DNA of 64,000 nucleotides from Eumeta japonica (Eukaryota; Arthropoda; Insecta; Lepidoptera; Psychidae), in contig BGZK01000538.1 in assembly GCA_005406025.1 (NCBI GenBank), forward strand, positions 248,001-312,000, in the 5' to 3' direction. The position numbers were made by a program, and so were the translations under genes. Shown in pieces: positions 44,741 through 57,552 of this stretch; within the stretch, counting starts at the first letter, position 1, and the number at the start of each line of letters is the position of its first letter. The notes beneath the pieces were generated by a model. It had not been told where the DNA came from and searched no databases. It was given only the letters and a program-made list of their open reading frames with translations.

Positions 44741-45224
44741 CTAGCGAAAGTCGACTTATTATTTGATTTTATATATGACTGACCCCTCTATAAAGAACTA
44801 TCTAAGCTTTTATAAGGAATATCCAGAAGTCATTACGAACTTTTGGAAAATGTTAAGAAGGAATGTATTATATACTTTAGATAGCTTCTACCTGCGTATA
44901 TGTACATGTAATGAAAATGTACATATAAATGTACTTATACATATATTTAATATTAAAAAATATCTAGATCCATGTATAACTACGCCCCTAGAACTTATTT
45001 AGGTATCTATATGTATGTCTATATGACGAGGAAGGAGCTATGATGAATCTAGATATGCTGATGATTTTTATTAAAATTTAATTTTTATGTTTTAGTTTAG
45101 TTTCATAGATAAAATCTTGTTTTTTCATTTTAATTTTATTTGAGAAAAACATAATTAAATTCTAAGTTTTCCTAAACAGTTGACAACAAAAGCGGCCGCC
45201 ATATTGATTTTCTCCGTGTAGATA

Positions 45225-45425
45225 TAACAAAATCAATATTTACTTAATTGAAGTGAAACTTCTTTATCGGCGTATGGGAGAAATTTTATAGCGATGTAAC
45301 GTTTTTCTGTTACGCGCCATCTTTATTTCTGGGTAACATTTTTTCGTTACGCGCCATATTTATTCAATTTTATTAATGTCATCGTGGCATAAACATAATT
45401 GTTACTAAGGCCACCTGTCACATAT
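45225..45425 (-). repeat. Probable 3' LTR of a Ty3/gypsy relic
   Basis: On the minus strand begins TGTGACAGGTGG just after the pol end and includes AATAAA, TATAAAATTTCTCCC and 'ATAAAGAAGTTTCACTTC'. The word 'gttacgcgccat' occurs twice, 37 bp apart (45309-45320, 45346-45357). Confidence 0.45.
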
Positions 45426-45489
45426 ACTTTCTGTCAACACCCTAGATCTATTTACAGTTTGTATATATTACATTTTCCTATTATCTAAG

Positions 45490-45690
45490 TTGAAACCTTT
45501 TCAACCGACATACGTGAACTATATCTCACATTCTTTCATTGAGTGACTCGATTTTATATGTAGCGTTCGATAATTTTCCTACAATTCTATATGGCCCTTT
45601 ATAACATCGCATTAATTGAAAAGTTTTACCTATCACCCTTCTAGGTACATATACCATTACCAAGTCTCCTACATGAAACTCTGAACATTT
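45490..45690 (-). pseudogene. Ty3/gypsy pol C-terminus (integrase end)
   Basis: Minus-strand frame: SEFHVGDLVMVYVPRRVIGK, then KGPYRIVGKLSNATYKIESL, one stop, then DIVHVCRLKRF. This is the GPY/F-type C-terminal domain ('GDLV', 'GPY.V...L', 'VHV.RLK') that ends gypsy polyproteins. One internal stop. The rest of gag-pol is absent upstream. Confidence 0.8.
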
Positions 45691-46030
45691 TTATTTCTGA
45701 AACTCAGTAGTGACGTGAAAAATAATATTTCAATTAAGTGATTAGCGAAAAAAATTTTATAAAGTTATTGGCAAAAAGAATAAAAGATATCTATACCATT
45801 AAGCCATTAATTAAAAAAATATATAATAACGATAACAATAATAGTAATAATTCTATTATAATTAATGAAATGCTATAATCTTAGTAGCAGAAAGGTGAAA
45901 TAATTGTATTATTTTTGTATCCATGTCTATGATAATAAAAGCCTTTTGCATAAACTTTATCTAATTTAGCTTTATTCAACCAATTTCTGTGAAGGTGTAA
46001 ATAGTAAATCATTTTTCGAAAAATGATGTC
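45691..46030. other. AT-rich, nothing recognised
   Basis: Simple AAT/ATT-rich stretch, no ORF. Confidence 0.5.
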
Positions 46031-46048
46031 ATAAAGAAGTTTCACTTC
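46031..46048. repeat. Inverted copy of the LTR word at 45250-45267
   Basis: 'ataaagaagtttcacttc' is the exact reverse complement of 45250-45267. Probably a fragment of the same LTR family in the other orientation. Confidence 0.6.
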
Positions 46049-46309
46049 TTACGTGTGTACACTAATACATACACACTTTTTTTTTACCAAAAATCTCATA
46101 TTGTATAACGCTAATATTTACGTGACATTAATTTTTTACCTATGGATGACATCAGTTTTACGTATGAGGTTTTCTGGCAGATGGCTATGGCACATTCTTA
46201 AAGGAAATAAACGACCAAAAATATGGAAAATCACAATTATATCCTTCATTTATATCTAAATACGTAACATATTAGTTTAAATACACATAATTTCGATAAT
46301 CAATTCTAT

Positions 46310-46580
46310 TTTTCACGCGTTACGGCGACGGTCGCTACTTTGAGCTATGATATCTCAACGTCAACAGCTGAAATAGCTATCAGCGACATCTGCAGCGCGA
46401 GCATCGACGAAACTGAAACCGCGCGGGGCGCGTGTGTCATCGTTAGCGGCGCCGGCGGCCGCGCAGTGATTTACGCGAGCGACGCTTGCAAATGGCTTCT
46501 GGCCCGTTTTTATAGAGACACGTCTCGAATTACGATATCCCAGCGTAGCGTCGGCCGTGTCGCTTACCGAGCTTGTATCC
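46310..46580. other. GC-rich island with open frames on both strands
   Basis: Rich in CpG ('cgcggggcgcgtgtgtcatcg'-type texture; 46420-46470 'gcggcgccggcggccgcg'). A plus frame (46340-46597) and a minus frame (46361-46666) are both open, typical of GC-rich non-coding DNA. A promoter/first-exon region of a gene outside the window is possible. Confidence 0.4.
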
Positions 46581-47690
46581 AGGGACTTAATACATAATAA
46601 TTTCGATATATAGGATATATTTTGTGTTTGCAGTTTTAATAGTAGAATATTCACCCCAAATATCATGCAGCGCTACTATCGGTTGCTATAACAATATATG
46701 TTGTATACATCTACGGCGAGTCGCCCTAAAAGATAGAAACGTTTATTCCTAAATTAAATGTAAAATTTGACAGGTTAGGCCAAATATGGAAAATTTGTCA
46801 AATCTTACGATTACCCATTGCGTTTTTCTTTTGATGCTTTTCGTCTTTCTTACAACATTTGGGCTAGTAATGATAATATTGTGAGGGTTTTGTATCAGAT
46901 ATTTGTCATCGTGTTCTTGGTCATCCCACTGCAAGTGCATTTATACCATACGATACAGTTTTTTATTTCAAACAAGCCATCAATCACTACATAAACTATT
47001 TCATTGAGGCTTATTTTCCCAAACACCATAGTCCAACTAGAATGTTGCAGTGGTAATGAGAATTCAAATTAAAAACTATATTTATTTCATAGATTACTAA
47101 TAATTTTTGAGTTAATTCACAATATTTTAAGAATTTACATTTTAATTCTCGTTGGGAAGGCAATTTTCCCTTAGGAGAACGAGCGAGAAATGCGTGGGTG
47201 GCTATTTTCAAATTTAAACGTGTTATAAAATCCAAATATATATCCATCGAATAAAGTAAACAAACCCGTAAGAATCGAACTAGTTTTGCTCATGATACTT
47301 GCCGCCTAAATTTAATAAATCATATATTACCTTACTACGTATTCCTGTAATAGTGATTTTAAACTTGTACCTATTTGCTTTGTGTACGACATTAGCGTCC
47401 TCTAGCATCTATAACTTTTCGGGATTTATCTAATATTTGCATATTCACAAAATAACAAAAACATTATTATAGAGTTGTTTCTTTTTATTACTAAGTAAAA
47501 TAAGAAGACTTTTATTTCCTGTTATTAAACAACTATACATAAAATTGTTAGCTATGTTTACTTTATTCTAAGTATATATTACCTAAATGCTATGTCTTAA
47601 TCATTATGTTTAAGTACTATTTTTGTAATCACTAAGTTTCAATTTTTTTCATTTTAATTTAAAGTATTCAGTAACTAGTTTACTTTATAT
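46581..47690. other. Intergenic, nothing recognised
   Basis: AT-rich, chance frames only. Confidence 0.5.
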
Positions 47691-47699
47691 AATAAAATG

Positions 47700-49900
47700 A
47701 CATCTGTACTCGAGAGGAACCCCTTTCACGTGAAAGCTTCCTCCAAAGGCTTGCATTTTTTACGGTCTTGATCTATCTGTTGTCAGTTTTTTCCTGCTAT
47801 TTTTTTGATGTCACCTTTCCAGTGTGTGTAAGGTCTTCCATTGCAACCTTTGCCAGATGGGCCTTTACATGTCGTAACTTTTTAATACGTGATTAGTTCT
47901 GGAGATGCGCTACCTGTCCAGCCCATTTTCATTGTACCTTTTGAGCGTGGTCGAGAGCTTTGACCGATTTTTCCTTAGTATTATTGTCGAGTGTCCCATC
48001 TTTTGTATTTTTTTGATGTTGAGCATGCTGCGTTCCATACCTCTCTGAAATGATCTTATTTTTTTTTTATTTTGTTGATGAATTTCCATATTTGGCTCGC
48101 GTACGTCAGACTTGGAGTAAGACATGTACACATAACTTTCCTTTTGGTTTTAATGAGCATGTCACTTTTAAGAGCCCTCGTTAAAAGCTCTTATTAAAAG
48201 CCCAAAACTTATTCCATGTTTGCTTAACTCTTCTCTCTACTTAGAATTTATCGTTGTTTTTATTAAATCCTATTTGTTTGCTTAAATATGTATATTAATC
48301 TACGTATTACAACAGATTATCTTCAACTGTAATTATTATCTTCGTGTGATTGGATATGGCTACCGTTTTTATAATGTTAATCCTCAATCCAGCTTGTTTG
48401 CTAAATATATGAAGTGCCTCGGTCAAGTATTGTAGCTGGGACCTCGTTTCTGAGAGTAGTACTATGTCGACCGTAAAATTCAAACGATTTAAATAATTTC
48501 CTTGTATATACATACCTCGTTTTCCCCAGTAAAGTTTACTTATTATGGATTCTAATATCGTAATAAAAATTTATGGCAATAAAGGGTCGTCTTGCTTTAT
48601 CTCTTTTTCAACTGGAAATTTTGGCCCGTAGTTTCTAAATTTACTCTACTGTAGCAATTGACATAAATGTGCTTGATTACTGCTATGTATTCTGTCTCTA
48701 CGTTTTGTGCTTTAAGAGTGTCTCATATGTATTCGTGGTGAACCGTGTCGAAAGCTTTTTGGTAATCAGTAAATCTATATAGAGCGGTATTCGATATTCT
48801 AGGTATTTTTCTATTAAGAGCTCTAAAGTATGTAGGTATTATATATAGCTATGGTAAAGATTTTTTTCTAAAAACAGTTAGTTCAAAAGGTTATTTTGAG
48901 CAAGTCCTTCGCCTCAGCTTTGCTTCATTATTGTAGCGAAAAGTTACTTGGCAGTAGATTATTAGGTCTGTAATTTCCTATATTTTTTTAATTCCCTCCT
49001 TCGTACAGCAAGATGATATTAGACTCTAACTATTGTGTCGGTGTTATTGTCGTTCCTAATATGAGATCAAATAGTTTTGCGAACGGTGCAACTAAAAGTG
49101 CGTAAGCTGTTTTTTATGACATCCCTAGTATTATTGTTTGGCCCTGGACTTTTGTCGGATTAAATTTTTTTTTTTATTGTGTATATGACCACTGCGCAAT
49201 CTAAAGGTTCTATATTGCGTTTATTTCAACCGGAATCAAAGTTTGTCTTTAGCATTAGATCAGTATTTCTATATCCAATTGGTGTGTTATATGTTCTTAT
49301 AAAAGCAGTTGCTATATGTATGATATTTATGTATAATTCCACATGGCTCTCTCAAATCTTGAACCCATCTTTTCTATGTCTGTAATTTTTTTATACCCTT
49401 TTTTGAGACTACTTTTATGCTCTAATATTTTTTAATGGTATTGATCCTGTATTTTTGTAATCTCGTTTTTATATTTGTTTATTAATTTGTATAACTATTT
49501 TAGTTAATTTCTCATAGATTGGATTTTATTTCGAATTTTATGTTCAACAGGTTCTTATCAAAAGTTTGTGCCTGTATATTGCGTTCTTTTGATGTACTTT
49601 TTATTTCAAGTACAATTTGTAGACTGTTTGTAATAAAATTTATTATTTTGTCGTAATAAACTTGTATTGACTCGTCTGGATTTGTAATAATCAGAGTTAG
49701 ATGGGTTTTTAGGCTCCCTTTCTATATTTGTATTTACTCTTCGCTTTTGAGTGTACTGAATTGCTTATTTGTATATCCGGCCCTACTTTTCACTGGTTTT
49801 GTAAGTGATATTTTTGCTCTGTCTGGTCTGTGGTCTAATAGATAATAGTTGCTATGCTGAAAGTTAAAGTCGCTTTGTGGGGAGATAGAGAAAGTCCTTT
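47700..49900 (-). mobile_element. RTE-clade LINE relic
   Basis: Minus strand, from high to low coordinates: fragments around 'YNTPIGYRNTDLMLK' (49300-49230), 'TVHHEYI' with 'AQNVETEYIAVI' (48755-48660), GNYLNRLNFTVDIVLLSETR (48307-48513 frame; the 'F.DDI.L' catalytic box is changed to FTVDI), ALHIFSKQAGLRIN, and the C-terminal QRGMERSMLNI (47910-48131). Highly decayed, with a changed catalytic box. Boundaries approximate. Confidence 0.75.
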
Positions 49901-50424
49901 TTCCTATACTCTGATGTTAGTACCATTTTTTTTATCTTACCATATTATAAGTTTGTCGTACTTAATTGTAGACTTATTTCAGTTACCATTCTCTGTTTTT
50001 ACTTGTACTTATAGTTCATCCCTTTTTTCAATAGTATATGGGATACAGTATTCTTTTATGTAATAAAAAGTATTTCTTAACGCTGTTTTTGGTTTCCTAA
50101 TTTCTATTTTTATGATTTGTGCGGAGCGTGAGATTTTTGCAGCACAAAATTTTCCACATTTCGTGCAAGTTTTTCTATTTGTATATCGTTAGAGCTTACT
50201 TTTTGACATACTACTAGTATCCGGAACTCATTGAAGTCTGTTACCCAGAGTACTTCTCAAGAATGCAGTAGCAGTAACAAATTCTAATTTTTCATTTCGT
50301 AGCAGAATAGTAAGTACCAGATCCGTGTTTTATATTTGGAAATAAATAAGTTGCACATTTGGTTTGCTCTCTATTTAAAAGTTAAATAAAGCTGTTATTT
50401 GTAGTTAGCATTTATTATAAACTA

Positions 50425-50540
50425 GAAATAAAAACGGATCGAGAGCCGATTCCTGTGGTATCTCTATGCTGACTGCAGATCCAGATAACCTTATTCTTAT
50501 AACGTCGACCTTCCAAACCCTCTTACTCAAATACAGCTTA
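50425..50540 (-). mobile_element. Short LINE RT fragment
   Basis: Minus strand encodes a piece like 'RVWKVDVIRIRLSGSAVSIE' followed by 'IPQESALDPFLFL': RT motifs around the PQGS.LGP box, mutated (PQES, LDP). Similar layout to 26820-26920. Only about 120 bp remain. Confidence 0.6.
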
Positions 50541-50599
50541 GGTCAGGCCCGTAACCGCACAATAACGAAATTCTATACAAATCTCAAGCTACGTGAAGG

Positions 50600-51370
50600 T
50601 ATCTTTTAAAGTGATTCGACAGATGTTTCGAAGCTAAAAAGTGAAGTTCCTTACAGTAGTGGAAAAGACAATTTAAACGGTATTCCGTAAGCCACGGTTA
50701 ATTGTGAGTAAAAACAGAAAATACAGAATCAGATTAATCGACGACTAAAGGACAATGAGTGTCCAGTGAAATTTAAATTTTTGGATGACGGTTAGAGTAG
50801 TCTAAGTGGTACATTCTCCATCATTTTACCTTTGGTGGTTTATACGTGCTATTTTAAAAGCTCTAACAAAAGAAGCTGATGCGGAAATTGCAATAGTTGA
50901 AAAAAGTGTAATTGGTCCTTTTAACTTTCGTTAGCCATTGGATACAATCACGAAGGAGTCTGTTCTAATGCTATAGTTAATGTGAAGTACTTTACCTATA
51001 ATTCTTCGAAGCGACGTCATACATTTAGAAACTGTATGAAACTTCCACGTGTTGCTGACAGAAGTTTAGAAGAGATGACAATAAATGTACGAAGAAATAT
51101 ATTTTTTTTTGTTCAATAATACGGAGGCAGTGTTTGCTCATAACAAATTTTAAACGAACAATTCCCTAAAAGACGGATTAGTTTAAATGGTCCAATAAAG
51201 TGGCCGGCACGTTCGAGAGATTTAGCACCCTTATATTTTTTGCACGGAAATATTTCAATAAAGAAATTTATAAAATATGAAATTGTACCAACCTCGGACC
51301 TTACGCTAAATTCCACTGTTTGAAACAAAAAGTTTTCGTGGGTATAAGGGGCCTTATCAAAAACTTTCTA
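50600..51370 (+). pseudogene. DDE transposase-like relic
   Basis: The plus strand near 51185-51240 reads GPIKWPARSRDLAPLYF, close to the 'WP.RSPDL.PLDFFLW' motif of DDE_3-type insect transposases, with the catalytic Asp of 'PLDF' changed. Upstream pieces ('VVEKTI.TVFRKPRLIV', about 50660-50700) fit the same protein. No intact frame. Confidence 0.5.
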
Positions 51371-52384
51371 AAAAATTAACTGCGAATGTTGTACTTTGGT
51401 ACACGACGTACTTTTAGATATTTAAAACGTCATTCCTTATGAATAAGTAATTAAGTGGATCACAAGTGTAATAATGTGAGGAAACATACTATGAAGTTGA
51501 AGTAATAAACGTTTCCACAACAGTAAAATCTACCAAGAAAATGCGATTTAGTCTCTGGCTCAAGGGTTACAGTTCACTATTTGAAAATTGTAACAAGTAA
51601 AAGATAATAAAAAAAAAACGCCCGTATTATAGAACAAATAATTTTGATTTAAAATGTTTAATTACGATACGCACATTCTATTATTATTGATCTTTATGGC
51701 ATATTAAACGCTAAAACGTTAATTTTGGTTTAACATGTACTTTTGTTAAATTTGTCTGATCATGGCAAAAAATGTGTGGTCATTTGTCGAAATGAATTAA
51801 AAATCAATGTTTCTCAAAGAAACGTAACCAGAAGTGCCTTTTGTCATAGTCACTGAATGTAAGTGAAATGTCGAATATAAATATTTTTCGCTACTATGTT
51901 AAATATCCAGTCGATAAGCAAACAGATGGACAGACGGACGTACGAAAAGATAAATATTAATAAAAATTTCACTATAATATTTGGTTTTGGTTTATTACAT
52001 AAGGAAGTCTAAAAAAGGTAAAGTATATTTTTATTTTGATGTTGATTGTGTTACTACTAATTTAAATATGTTGTTAAAGAAATAACTATATGCTAAAATT
52101 AAAGTACAATTAAAACCAAATACAAGAACGGAATTTACAAAGTTCTACTTTGCTTTGTGTTATTTAGATATGATTTCATGAAAAGTATGTTTATTTAACA
52201 CGAAAAAAAAAAATTCTATAATTTCATGAAAAATATTTTTTCTATATCTGATAATTAGGATTTAAGGAAAAGTATAGTTTAAAATTTTTTGAATTTCTAT
52301 CATCAATCCACCATCTATCTAATCTAATACTAACTTTCCCATAAATATTTTCATTTTATTTTATAAACTTCCCAGAAGGGTAAG
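51371..52384. other. Intergenic, nothing recognised
   Basis: AT-rich; no ORF or named repeat. Confidence 0.5.
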
Positions 52385-53010
52385 GAGACTGTAGATATCC
52401 ACAACATACGATCTTTGCATATCTCTCTCGCTTCACTGCCACCCATCTGTAAACCATTAATGTAAGCTCGTCGGTTTTGGGTGCTTAAAATTTGAGTCAT
52501 CTTAACATGCCACGAATATGATCCTCATAGGATTTTCTAGGGCGATCCTTGCAGAGCCTTTTATTACGAGTGTATTATGAAACACTTGGAGGAACGGATG
52601 CACTTATTTTTTCACAAAAAAAAAAGGAATAGTCTTGTGTTTCACACTTTTAGTTATATGTTTACCGTGGCAGAGCTATGCTGTGGTAAACTTGGCCAAA
52701 GCACCAAAATGGGCGAGCTCGACCTGTGAAATACTACACTCTCACAGAATACAGACGCGAAGTAACAGCTTCCGCTGTTGTATTTCGTCCAGTGAGTGAG
52801 ATTTCTGGTAGCATACTCCCCTACGTCACCCCACGTCCCTATCTATCATCCCTTTCCCCCTCTATCGGTCTTTTCCTCGCTCTCCAAATATCATATTTCT
52901 ATCTAAGAGGTAGGTAACGCACTAGTGACTCCTTTAGGGTTGTGAGTGTCTTTGGGCGGCGGTGACCACCTGCTTTTTGGTGGCTTACATGTTCGTTCGC
53001 CCATCATTTT
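52385..53010 (+). mobile_element. Lepidopteran LINE 3'-end repeat
   Basis: First part matches 19690-19880. Then 'ccaaaatgggcgagctcgac', 'cgcgaagtaacagcttccgc' and 'tgttgtatttcgtccagtg' lead to the terminal block 'ggtaacgcactagtgactcc', 'gggcggcggtgaccacctgc' and 'cgttcgcc'. This order is the conserved 3' region of a widespread lepidopteran LINE. No RT is attached. Confidence 0.65.
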
Positions 53011-54394
53011 ACTATAAAAAAATCTCAGAAATTCCAATTGTAATTTAATTTCGATTGTCATCCATAAAACAGATAATTAAATCATACAAAGAACGGAAGA
53101 TTTTTTTTCATGGAGTGTCTGGTTTAAAACGGAACAATTCAATTTAGCACTTCTGGTCGTTCTATTGATTAAAATTAATAGGAGGAGTAAAATCTAATTA
53201 TTATTGAATTATAAAATAGACGGTGTTCCGTTCTGAAACTTTAGAGTATTTTTAGTGTCAATATTTTATACAATAAAAATTAAAAACTGAACACCAGCTA
53301 TTAGTGAAAAGTAATAGGCTAAGCTCTTGCATCGTTGCTTTTTATTAAATGATTGTGTGGGCTTATTAAGATCACGAATATATTAATTATAGATGTTAAA
53401 ATAACAAATAAAAATAAAATGTTTTCTTTCTCCGGAATCCGTAACGGATTTTTAATTGTAAGGTGAGTGAAGTGATTAAATCAAACGTCTTGCCAATGAT
53501 TCTTAAAGAATTTACACTTTAAGAATCATCATAATATTGTATCCTAACTATGTATATACGTGATATAATAATATATTCATATACATATAAACTCATTCGA
53601 TTTCTTTGTATTCATAAAACTCGGGGTTTATGATATTTTTTATTCATTCCGTTAAATGATGTTTACTACGAATTATTACGCCTTCCTTGCTCCGTTGCTT
53701 CTCCCTTATGTTTCTAAATCAAATACCCTTTCTCTCGATCCACATTTTATAGGGTACGTTAAATAACAAAAAAAAAAAAACCAATTTCCGTATCGTTTAT
53801 TTTGTAAACAGCGATGTTCCCGGTTCCTATGGGCGCTTGCCTTTTTCCTCAGTTTTAATAAAGTGTTGGAATTTTCCCCTTATGAAATGTGTGCTTTCGT
53901 ATTTCGGATACAGTCGTAAAATGAAGTACGACTCATTTAACGGAATAAAGTAAATATATGTGTACAAGTAAATCGCATTTAGCTGTTGCTGAGATGTGGT
54001 GGCTCTGAAATAAGATATGCAATTAAGTGTATGCATAGAATTTGAATTGTGATTTTTTAGGTTTTTGATTCGATCCCGGAACGGTACACACAATAACAGA
54101 TTTAAAAAATGGGCTTAAAATATGAAAAACTCTTTGAAGATTCCTGTAATTTGCATGATATTTAGAGACAGTTTACAGTTAAAAGCTATAAATTTAACTT
54201 TCGATTTAATTTCATTCTCAATCAAATTTCTTGTCTCATAAACGAAGATGGAGTTAAACTGTTCCCAAACCTTAGGCTGTCTACAGTCGTGATGACATTT
54301 CCTTTACTAGTCTCCTAGTTTTCGTGACGACAAAGTCTTTACGTACCAGTGTTTTGCCACAATATTCAGGGAAAGAGTTTTTTCTTATTTTGAA
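53011..54394. other. Intergenic, nothing recognised
   Basis: AT-rich. It includes a small perfect hairpin at 53498-53527 ('gattcttaaag', 8-nt loop, exact complement). Confidence 0.5.
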
Positions 54395-55600
54395 GTAAAA
54401 CCTCTTTGGTTGTGTTGTTTATATCTGGCTAGTTTTGATACCAATAAATAGATGATATTTTAAAAACAGAAGAATAAAAAGTAAAAACGCTGTCTTGGCA
54501 TTTTTCTATTTTTTTTTTGTTTTTCTGTCCACAAAATCGAGTGAATCTAACGTAGAAGTTCGATAGATTTTAAGGTTTTATTACAAAAAAAGGATAAATG
54601 AGATACAAACCGCAAACAAAATTCATGACGTTTATGGACCTAATGTAATGTCCATTCGAGTAGCACAGAACTGGTTCAAGTGTTTTCAGTCCGTAATTTT
54701 GAAGTCAAAGATGAACCTCACTCTGGTCGATCTGTTACGGATAAAGTTGATGTCATTTTGGATAAAGGATAGTACGATCGGCAGATTAGTTTTTACGACA
54801 TAGATGAAGAGCTGAGTATTGACCATAAAATAGTTTGGACCCATTTTAAAAAAGATGGATATAGATATAAAAAAGCTCGATACTTGGGTTCCACACGAGC
54901 GCAGTGAAAGAAATCTATTGAATCATGTACTCATTTGCACTTTTCTATTGAAATGCAATGAAATGGAACCGTTTATGAAAAGACCATTTTTCATCAAAAA
55001 GATCATGGTTAAAAGCAAGCAAGCTCCACAGACTATAGTAAACCCGTATTAACTCGTAAGGAGTTGATGCTATGGGTGAGATTGGAATGGCATTATTCAT
55101 TACAAGCTTTTACCCCCGGGAGAAACCATCAATTTGGATCTCTAATAGCAACAGATAATCAGACTCAAGCTAGAAGTACAGAAAAACGGCCAGAATTGAT
55201 CAACAGAAAGGGTTTTTTTGTTCACTATGATGATGCCAGACCACACACATTTTTAGCCACTTATCAAGTATTGAAAGAGTTTGGTTGGGAAGTGTTAATG
55301 CATCCTTCATATAGCCCTGACCTTGCAGCCTCAGATTTTCACCTGTTTCGGTCTCTTCAGAATTCTTACGTAGGTGTCAGTTTAACATTCAGAGAGGACT
55401 GTCAAAATAACTTGTTGCAGTTTTGTGATGAGAAGTCTCAAAAATTTGTCGGTATGGATTCCCACAATCCCAGAAATGGGATTGTTTCACTATCTACAAA
55501 ATGGCAGCAGATCGTTGAACAAAATTGCATATGAATATGATGAAAAACTAACTTGAATTTGTATATAAAAAACGAAAAAAATTTTTCTCGATCCCATATT
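54395..55600 (+). mobile_element. Mariner transposon, better-preserved copy
   Basis: Same subfamily as 8165-9440. Pieces: SVRVAQNWFK-type region (about 54650), DEPHSGRSV (about 54710), KKLDTWVPHERSERNLLNHV (54855-55052 frame), and the long 55064-55534 frame holding VHYDDARPHTF (second catalytic Asp) and HPSYSPDLAASDFHLFRSLQ (third catalytic Asp), ending at KWQQIVEQN as usual for mariners. The first catalytic region (GDEKW) is lost to a deletion near 54990. Non-functional. Outer ends approximate. Confidence 0.88.
55064..55534 (+). pseudogene. Mariner transposase, C-terminal 156 codons
   Basis: Open frame with two of the three catalytic acids: D in HYDDARPH and D in AASDFHLF, 34 residues between as in classical mariners (D34D). 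The Met at 55064 is internal. The protein lacks its DNA-binding domain and first Asp, so it cannot transpose. Confidence 0.85.
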
Positions 55601-57235
55601 TATATCTTTAGAATACTTTCGATAATAATCAACATGTAAAACTTTCATTGGAGAAGCTCACACTCCTCCGGTGGCTTTTTCCTCTATATCGATGCCGAAG
55701 TAGAGGACAAAGTTCCGACCCGATAACGCAAGGTGAAGGTGACAATTTGAATTCTTTAAACTTGGCTTTTTGTGTCAATTCTTACAACATTTATCTTGCC
55801 TCGTATAAATGTAATTTAAGTAACAGCTAAGTAATTCATTTTCTAAATTTTAGGCGAATGTATCTATGAGTTTCTAACTTAAACCAGAGTAACCCGATCG
55901 CAGAGAATGTGAAGCCGTCGCTTCAGCGTTGCATTGGTGATGACAATTGTCAATAGCTCTTAACCGGTATTTAGCTAGCGTGGGGGGCTAATGGTCCAAA
56001 TATTTTGCCTTAAATTAATAGTATTGTATGATACAGTGCCTTAGCAATGGTAACACGATAATCTGATACTAAGAAGGTGAACGAGCGCGTCCAGTTTGGG
56101 GCTTAACTGAAAAGTCGCTCAAATTTTGTTACAACTTATGACAGGAGAGCTATTGCTCTGGCACTGTCTATATACTTAGAGCACTGAAATGAAGACCTTG
56201 TGAGCAGACAATAGCACGCATAACATAGGTAATATAGATGCAGAACATCTATGGACCGCTTTGACGGACCGTCTGCAATGATATACCAGAGACACTTTCA
56301 ACGCCCAAAATAGCATTCATTTATTCAAAACAATAAAAAAAGTATGAGAAAGGTTTATACCAAATAGGAAATAAATCAGGCAATATATATTCATTTTCAC
56401 AACGTCGGAAAGCTAAACAGTACATTGTCCATTTACAATAGCCGGTTTGACGTCGCGTTAATGTTACAAAAGATAAGGGTCGAATTCCGACAGATATTCA
56501 TTCAATAGACCTCTCAGCTTGTGGCATAATTGGCACTTTCTTCTGGATATTAAATTCCTTGGAACAAGAGAAGCTTCCGTTCAATATTCTGTCGTGTATT
56601 ACGGGCTTATTTGTTTACTTCTCATAAACTAAAAGAAGTTTGGTTCAAAATATAGTTCTGCTTAAATGTCTTAGTGAGGGTTTTATACTTCGTTCGATGA
56701 GTGATGCCGTAAAAGCATAAAAAAAATTTTATGTGAAAATTAAGACAATGATAAGTACAGGCGCTCATTGTTGAGAATCTCCGAGTTGTAAAATAAGGCA
56801 TAGCAATTTTAGTTATTAAGTGATTGAACTTAAGTGAACCCTTAAACGATTTTCTGAAAAAATGCTCTTCTAAAATTTTTAACAGAGCGGAAAGAATGCG
56901 TGACAGTGAAAGATAAATGAGAAGGAAAATAATTGACGTTTCACAGTACGTCGAGTCGGCTGAGATTTTGAAGCCCTTTAAAAGCCGGTCGAGAGTGAAA
57001 TTTCAATATAAAGCGGTATTGTCGTGGCCTCAGTGCACTAAGCAAACCCTTACATGTCAGCGCAGCTGATGAATTTCATAAGTTGGTTCAGTTCGTTTGC
57101 AATACTCGCATCTAGAATAAAAGGCAATTCGCATGTGTGTCCACATGGAATCTAGACAGTTGACGGTAAAGCGCGTGATCTTCATATTTATTGAATAGAC
57201 ACTATGAGGTGGGTCGGATCGTCATCCAATAAACG
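55601..57235. other. Intergenic, nothing recognised
   Basis: 56080-56300 is slightly GC-richer and repeat-like, without a name. No ORFs of interest. Confidence 0.5.
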
Positions 57236-57345
57236 GACGATGGCCGAGTGGTGGAGAGGGCTAGCTCAAAATTAAAAGGTGTGTGTGACATTTGAATTCT
57301 GGTCAAGAATTGAAAACTTGATACGTGACAAAAACCGGGACCGAC
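57236..57345 (+). mobile_element. tRNA-headed SINE
   Basis: 'gatggccgagtggtggagag' is a Ser-tRNA-like A box and 'tttgaattctgg' a decayed B box about 45 bp later. These are followed by 'gggaccgacggttttaatg', shared with 10015-10166. Pol III-transcribed non-autonomous retroposon, now decayed. Confidence 0.55.
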
Positions 57346-57502
57346 GGTTTTAATGTGTTCTCTAAGACTAGGAACGAATGATTCGATTCGACTTAAGTTA
57401 AAAACTCATCATCTTGTTGAGTTTTATTAGTCAGGATCGGTACCTTATTACAATAGGCGACGTTCTTAGGTTTTAAGTTGTCATCGCACTGTTTAATAAT
57501 AG

Positions 57503-57552
57503 TTTGATTTTAGGACCATTCAGACATTTGATTTTAGGACCATTTAGACATT
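57503..57552. repeat. 24-bp tandem duplication
   Basis: 'ttgattttaggaccatt' plus a few bases occurs twice, offset 24 bp, with one mismatch. Very recent slippage or duplication. Confidence 0.9.

Noticed and set aside
46340..46666. Overlapping open frames on both strands
   Set aside because: Both are open because the stretch is GC-rich; no domain and no splice context.
47910..48513. Two minus-strand frames as separate host genes
   Set aside because: Their motifs are those of an RTE LINE; they are pieces of one relic.
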